Positions 60,297 to 64,000 of a stretch of DNA of 64,000 nucleotides are shown one piece after another. The first letter of the stretch is position 1; every line of letters begins with the position of its first letter. The notes beneath the pieces were generated by a model. The model made no database searches. It was not told the origin of the DNA and worked only from the letters and a program-made list of their open reading frames with translations. Made by a program: the position numbers and the translations under genes. The stretch is from Actinoallomurus sp963823735 (lineage in GTDB: Bacteria > Actinomycetota > Actinomycetes > Streptosporangiales > Streptosporangiaceae). The stretch spans positions 2,914,001-2,978,000 of the forward strand of contig CAWGMO010000002.1 in assembly GCA_963823735.1 (NCBI GenBank). The letters are read 5' to 3'.

Positions 60297-61301
60297 GTGA
60301 GTCGAAGCCGTAACCTGAGACCCTTGCCGGGAGAGCTGCCCGAGACCACACGCGCCCTCCTCCAAGCCCTGCGGTCGCTGCGGGAAAGCGCCGGATACGA
60401 CCTGCGGGCCCTCGGGACCAAGACCTACGCGAGCCGTTCCTCCTGGGGACGCTGGCTCGGCGGCGAGACCTGGATACCCCTGGAGGCCGTCGAGACGCTG
60501 GCGGAGGTGTGCGGCGGAGACGTCGCGAGCCTGCGCGCCCTCTGGCACCGCGCGGACGAGGACCGCCGCTCCCCCGTCCCGGCCACGGAGCCCACCGAGC
60601 CCGCACTCGACGCCGCCACGCTCGACGCCACCGCACTCGACGCAACCGTGGGCGGCGACGACGGGACGGTCGTCACGATCGCCCGGCCGGAGGAGGCGCC
60701 GGTCGCGGCACCGGCGCCGCGCCGCTACTCGCGCGGGACCTGGATCCTGGTCGCCGTGACGTCCCTCGTCTGCGCCACCCTCACCGGCGCGCTCGGCGTG
60801 ATCGCCGGGATGTCCGTACGTCCGGCCCCGAAGAGACCGGCGCACCGCTACTCGGAGTGGATCACCCGGCCGGAGATCCTCGCGCGGGCGCGGCGCTGGA
60901 ACCCGCACAGCGCGCGGCGCGTCCCGTACAGCCAGGACGAGAAGTTCGACGGCTACCGCACGGACGGCTCCGGCTACGCGTCGATGGCGCTGGGCCTGCC
61001 CACGCCGGGCCCGAACTCCACGGACCTCGCCTGGGGCGGCTACTCCCAGCTGATCCCCGCGGCGCGGCTACGGCCCGGCGATCTGGTCATCAACGCCACG
61101 GGCGGCAACGGCGTACGGCGCGTGGCGATCTTCGAGCGGTGGGCGAACCCCGCGCACACGACCTACTGGGTCTACCAGCAGCGGCGCGGCTACGGGACCG
61201 ACCACCTCGTGGTGAACTTCCCGCTGGCCCCGGGCGGCGACTATCACCCGTACCGGCCGCTGAACATCCAGGAACACCCCGCGCCACTGCCGACCGGCTG
61301 A
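60297..61301 (+). CDS. HTH-TM protein with inactive NlpC/P60-like extracellular domain
   Basis: 334 residues, GTG start. (1) Helix-turn-helix region at about 19-85, XRE-like (ALLQALRSLRESAGYDLRAL, then LAEVCGGDVASLRALW). (2) Low-complexity linker 95-140 (LDAATLDATALDATVG). (3) One membrane segment at 147-171. (4) A domain at about 183-325 aligned over its whole length with the secreted enzyme encoded divergently: ARRWNPHSARRVPYSQ, DGYRTDGSGYASMALGL, GVRRVAIFERWANPAHTTYW. The active Cys is Gly224, the His is Arg275 and the Glu of YWEY is Val292, so it cannot cut peptides. The likely role is to bind cell-wall fragments and control genes; inference. Confidence 0.85.
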   Translation: MSRSRNLRPLPGELPETTRALLQALRSLRESAGYDLRALGTKTYASRSSWGRWLGGETWIPLEAVETLAEVCGGDVASLRALWHRADEDRRSPVPATEPTEPALDAATLDATALDATVGGDDGTVVTIARPEEAPVAAPAPRRYSRGTWILVAVTSLVCATLTGALGVIAGMSVRPAPKRPAHRYSEWITRPEILARARRWNPHSARRVPYSQDEKFDGYRTDGSGYASMALGLPTPGPNSTDLAWGGYSQLIPAARLRPGDLVINATGGNGVRRVAIFERWANPAHTTYWVYQQRRGYGTDHLVVNFPLAPGGDYHPYRPLNIQEHPAPLPTG

Positions 61302-61383
61302 ATCGGCATCTTTCGGCACAACCGCACCAATCCGCCCATCCGTCCGCTCCGAACCCCCACCAAGGCGAACCAGTGGGGATCAC

Positions 61384-62574
61384 ATGCGGACAGCCGTCAT
61401 TGGAAGCGGAGTCGCGGGCCTGACCGCCGCGTACGTGCTCGCGCGCGCCGGTGAGGTGACCCTGTTCGAGGCCGACGAGCGCCTCGGCGGGCACGCGCAC
61501 ACGCACGACGTCGGCGGGCTGGCCGTCGACTCCGGCTTCATCGTGCACAACGACCGGACCTACCCCCTGCTCACCAGGCTCTTCCGCGAGCTGGACGTCG
61601 CGACGCGGCCGTCGGAGATGAGCATGTCGGTCCGCTGCGACGGCTGCGGGCTGGAGTACGCGGGCGGGCGCGGGCTCCGCGGTCTGTTCGCGCGGTGGCC
61701 GAGGCCGCGCTACCTGCGGATGCTCGCCCAGGTGCCGCGCTTCCACCGGGATGCGCGTGCGCTCGAGGGCGATCCGCCCCTGGGCGACTTCCTCAGGGAC
61801 TTCGACCCCTACTTCGTGGCGCACTTCGTGACGCCGCTGGTCGCGGCCGTCTGGTCGTGCTCGGCCGCCGACGCCGTGCGGTACCCGGCCCGCTACCTGT
61901 TCGCCTTCCTCGCCAACCACGGGATGCTCTCGGTGACCGGCGCCCCGCAGTGGCGCACGGTGACCGGCGGCAGCCGTACCTATGTGGACCGGATCGCCAA
62001 GGAGCTGTCCTCGGTCCGCACCGGCTCTCCCGTACGCCGGCTGCGGCGTACGAGGGACGGCGTCGCACTCCAGGCCGGCGGGGACCTGGAGTTCGACGCC
62101 GCCGTCGTCGCCACCCACCCTGACCAGGCGCTCAGGCTGCTCGCCGAGCCGACGCCGGCCGAGCGGGAGACGCTCGGGGCCATCCGGTACTCCCGCAACG
62201 ACGCCGTGCTGCACACCGACGCCTCGGTGCTGCCCGCGCGCGCCCACGCCTCGTGGAACTACACGATGCCCTCGTGCGACGCCGGCGCCGCGCGCGTACG
62301 GGTCGGCTACGACATGAACCGTCTTCAGGGGCTCGACACCGGCCGCCGGTACGTCGTCACGCTCGGCGACACGGTCGCGGACGAGCACGTCGTGGCGCGG
62401 ATGGCCTACGAACACCCCGTCTACACACCGGAGTCCGTGGCGGCGCAGGCGCGGCTGCCGGCGCTGAACGACCGGCGGATCGCGTTCGCCGGCGCGTACC
62501 ACGGCTGGGGGTTCCACGAGGACGGCTGCCGCTCCGGCGCGGAGGCGGCGCGCGCGCTGGGAGTCGCCTGGTGA
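61384..62574 (+). CDS. NAD(P)/FAD-dependent oxidoreductase (flavin amine oxidase type)
   Basis: 396 residues. N-terminal dinucleotide motif GSGVAGLTAAYVLARAG then EADERLGGHAHTHDVGG, and the family end RIAFAGAYHGWGFHEDGCRS. Such proteins are fixed neighbours of DUF1365 and cyclopropane-synthase genes and act on unsaturated or cyclopropanated phospholipid acyl chains. Stop overlaps the GTG of the next gene by 4 bp. Confidence 0.9.
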   Translation: MRTAVIGSGVAGLTAAYVLARAGEVTLFEADERLGGHAHTHDVGGLAVDSGFIVHNDRTYPLLTRLFRELDVATRPSEMSMSVRCDGCGLEYAGGRGLRGLFARWPRPRYLRMLAQVPRFHRDARALEGDPPLGDFLRDFDPYFVAHFVTPLVAAVWSCSAADAVRYPARYLFAFLANHGMLSVTGAPQWRTVTGGSRTYVDRIAKELSSVRTGSPVRRLRRTRDGVALQAGGDLEFDAAVVATHPDQALRLLAEPTPAERETLGAIRYSRNDAVLHTDASVLPARAHASWNYTMPSCDAGAARVRVGYDMNRLQGLDTGRRYVVTLGDTVADEHVVARMAYEHPVYTPESVAAQARLPALNDRRIAFAGAYHGWGFHEDGCRSGAEAARALGVAW

Positions 62575-63197
62575 CGGCCCTGTACGCCTGCGCGGTCACC
62601 CACGTGCGCACGGCACCGCTCCGCAACGCGTTCACCTACCGGATGTACCTGTGGCTGGTCGACGTCGACCGCGCGCCGCGCGGCTTCCGGCCGCGCGACC
62701 ACTTCGGCGGCCGCACGCTCCGCGAGGGCGTGACGGAGTTCCTCGCCGGGCACGGCGTCGGGCCGGTCGGGCGGATCCGGATGCTCGCCCAGCCGAGGGT
62801 GCTCGGCCACGTGTTCAACCCGCTGAGCCTGTTCTGGTGCGACGCGCCGGGCGGCACGCACGTCGTCGCCGAGGTGCACAACACGTACGGCGAACGCCAC
62901 GGCTACCTGCTGCGCCCCGGGCAGACCGAGGTCGGCAAGGCGTTCTTCGTCTCGCCGTTCTACCCGGTGGACGGCGGCTACCGGATGAGCCTGCCCGAAC
63001 CCGCCGAGCGGCTGGCCGTCACCGTGACCCTGCACCGTCCCGGCGACCGCCCGTTCGTGGCGACCGTACGCGGCAGGCGTACCCGAGGCCGTGCCCTGCG
63101 GAGGGCGGTGGCCACGCTCGCCGTGCCGCTGCTCATCCGACGGCAGGGCGTCGCCCTCTTCCTGCGCGGGCTTCCTCGAAAGGAGAGACCGAGATGA
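62571..63197 (+). CDS. DUF1365 family protein
   Basis: 208 residues. Family motifs: RNAFTYRMYLWLVDVDR, VLGHVFNPLSLFWCDAPGG, AEVHNTYGERHGYLLRPG, and KAFFVSPFYPVDGGYRM. Uncharacterised; always in operons with the flanking two enzymes. Overlaps both neighbours by 4 bp. Confidence 0.9.
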   Translation: MTALYACAVTHVRTAPLRNAFTYRMYLWLVDVDRAPRGFRPRDHFGGRTLREGVTEFLAGHGVGPVGRIRMLAQPRVLGHVFNPLSLFWCDAPGGTHVVAEVHNTYGERHGYLLRPGQTEVGKAFFVSPFYPVDGGYRMSLPEPAERLAVTVTLHRPGDRPFVATVRGRRTRGRALRRAVATLAVPLLIRRQGVALFLRGLPRKERPR

Positions 63198-64000
63198 ATC
63201 GACCGGACCTCGACCGGGTGCCGCGCGCGTCCGTACGCGCCGCGCTGGCCCGCCGCCTGTTCGCGCACGTCACCGGCAGGCTGCCGCTGGAGGTGACGGC
63301 GCCGGGCGACGTACCGCTCGGTAAAGGCCCCCGGATGGTCCTGCACCGGCCGGACGCGTTCCACCGACGCCTCGGCGCGGACGGCCTCATCGGCTTCGGC
63401 GAGGCGTACATGGCGGGCGACTGGGAGGCCGACGACCTCACGGAGCTGCTCACCGTGTTCGCGTCGCGGATGGCGACCCTCGTGCCGCCGAGGTTGCAGT
63501 GGGCGCGCCGCTGGTACGCGCGCCGGTCGCCGGACAAGGGCACCCTCTCCGCGGCGCGGGAGAACGTCCACCACCACTACGACCTGTCCAACGAGCTGTT
63601 CGAGTCCTTCCTCGACGAGACGATGACGTACTCCAGCGCGCTCTTCGCGGACGGCGACTCCCTGGAGGACGCGCAGCGGCGCAAGATCGACCGGCTGCTC
63701 GACCTGGCCGGGGTGACCGAGGGCAGCCGGGTTCTTGAGATCGGCACCGGGTGGGGCGAGCTGGCGATCCGCGCCGCCGCGCGCGGCGCGACGGTCGAGT
63801 CGATCACGCTGTCCGAGCAGCAGCGGAAGCTGGCCGTGCGGCGCATCGGCGACGCCGGGTACGCGGACCGGGTCACGGTCGAGCTGCGCGACTACCGTGA
63901 GGTGATGGGGCGGTACGACGCGATCGTCAGCGTCGAGATGATCGAGGCGGTCGGCGAGCGGTACTGGCCGGTGTTCTTCAAGATCCTCGACCGCTCGCTG
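63194..64000 (+). CDS. cyclopropane-fatty-acyl-phospholipid synthase family protein, partial
   Basis: An open frame of 269 codons from ATG 63194 to the window edge; the 3' end is missing. N-terminal region FGEAYMAGDWEADDLTELLT, then NVHHHYDLSNELFESFLDET (lipid headgroup region), MTYSSALF and SAM motif VLEIGTGWGELAIRAAARGA at about 180-199, LSEQQ and VSVEMIEAVGERYWPVFF. Adds a methylene or methyl group to unsaturated acyl chains of phospholipids. ATGA overlap with DUF1365. Compare mycobacterial UfaA1 (Rv0447c-Rv0449c), where the same three genes are adjacent. Confidence 0.9.
   Translation, partial: MNRPDLDRVPRASVRAALARRLFAHVTGRLPLEVTAPGDVPLGKGPRMVLHRPDAFHRRLGADGLIGFGEAYMAGDWEADDLTELLTVFASRMATLVPPRLQWARRWYARRSPDKGTLSAARENVHHHYDLSNELFESFLDETMTYSSALFADGDSLEDAQRRKIDRLLDLAGVTEGSRVLEIGTGWGELAIRAAARGATVESITLSEQQRKLAVRRIGDAGYADRVTVELRDYREVMGRYDAIVSVEMIEAVGERYWPVFFKILDRSL

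Noticed and set aside
1..64000. tRNA, rRNA, insertion sequences, prophage or integrative-element genes
   Set aside because: I looked for T-loop GGTTCGAATCC-type strings, transposase, integrase, tra and rep motifs and saw none.

Overview
The window is a high-GC actinomycete chromosome segment. The content fits the Streptosporangiales/Thermomonosporaceae-Streptomyces side of the phylum: three SAM-methyltransferases of the Methyltransf_19 (DUF574/SAV2177) family, DUF5999, DUF6879 and DUF6082-like small genes, an F420-type LLM oxidoreductase, a RodA/FtsW protein, an HPII-type catalase, and many LacI/TetR/GntR/PaaX/MerR regulators. No rRNA, tRNA, CRISPR array, insertion sequence or phage module was recognised. 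Assignment below phylum level is inference.

Layout. 1-8.6 kb: partial ArsR-type regulator divergent from an MFS exporter, an AhpD-like gene translationally coupled to an ECF41-type sigma factor, a Methyltransf_19 gene, a membrane HhH protein, a 1056-aa NACHT NTPase and a TetR gene. 8.6-13.6 kb: VOC protein, tautomerase, small secreted protein, GH16 glucanase with its LacI regulator. 13.7-20.9 kb: RodA, catalase, fasciclin lipoprotein beside a sulfite-oxidase-like protein, polysaccharide deacetylase, membrane protein. 20.9-27.8 kb: an 0.8-kb non-coding gap, then mostly small accessory genes, including a broken DUF6082-like gene. 27.1-36.5 kb: a penicillin-acylase-family gene that has lost its stop codon, an orphan DUF2637 protein, the operon DUF3311-SSS symporter-amidohydrolase, and an FAD monooxygenase divergent from its TetR. 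36.5-43.3 kb: a LexA-box gene, then an apparent 2-aminobenzoyl-CoA (anthraniloyl-CoA) aerobic degradation cluster (PaaX, RidA, SDR, bifunctional monooxygenase/reductase, CoA ligase). 43.3-49.9 kb: aldo/keto reductase, an amide-utilisation operon (peptidase-like hydrolase, APC permease, acetamidase) divergent from a GntR/FCD regulator, DUF72, LLM oxidoreductase. 50-56.9 kb: small membrane protein, TIGR03086 protein, AraC regulator, SerA, APC permease, methyltransferase, a second LexA-box gene, third Methyltransf_19. 56.9-64 kb: SoxR-like regulator lacking the Fe-S tail with a well-formed 19-bp-spacer promoter for a flavin reductase/NTF2 fusion and an erythromycin-esterase-like gene without the usual catalytic motif; a secreted NlpC/P60-like protein divergent from an HTH-TM protein whose extracellular domain is a dead copy of it; and an FAD oxidase-DUF1365-cyclopropane synthase operon that runs off the end.

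The most novel-looking item is the divergent NlpC/P60 enzyme / HTH-TM-pseudoenzyme pair (59.4-61.3 kb), read here as a possible cell-wall-sensing one-component regulator with its target. Two near-perfect LexA (SOS) boxes in front of small uncharacterised genes, the lone NACHT protein and the SoxR-box module are the next most interesting.
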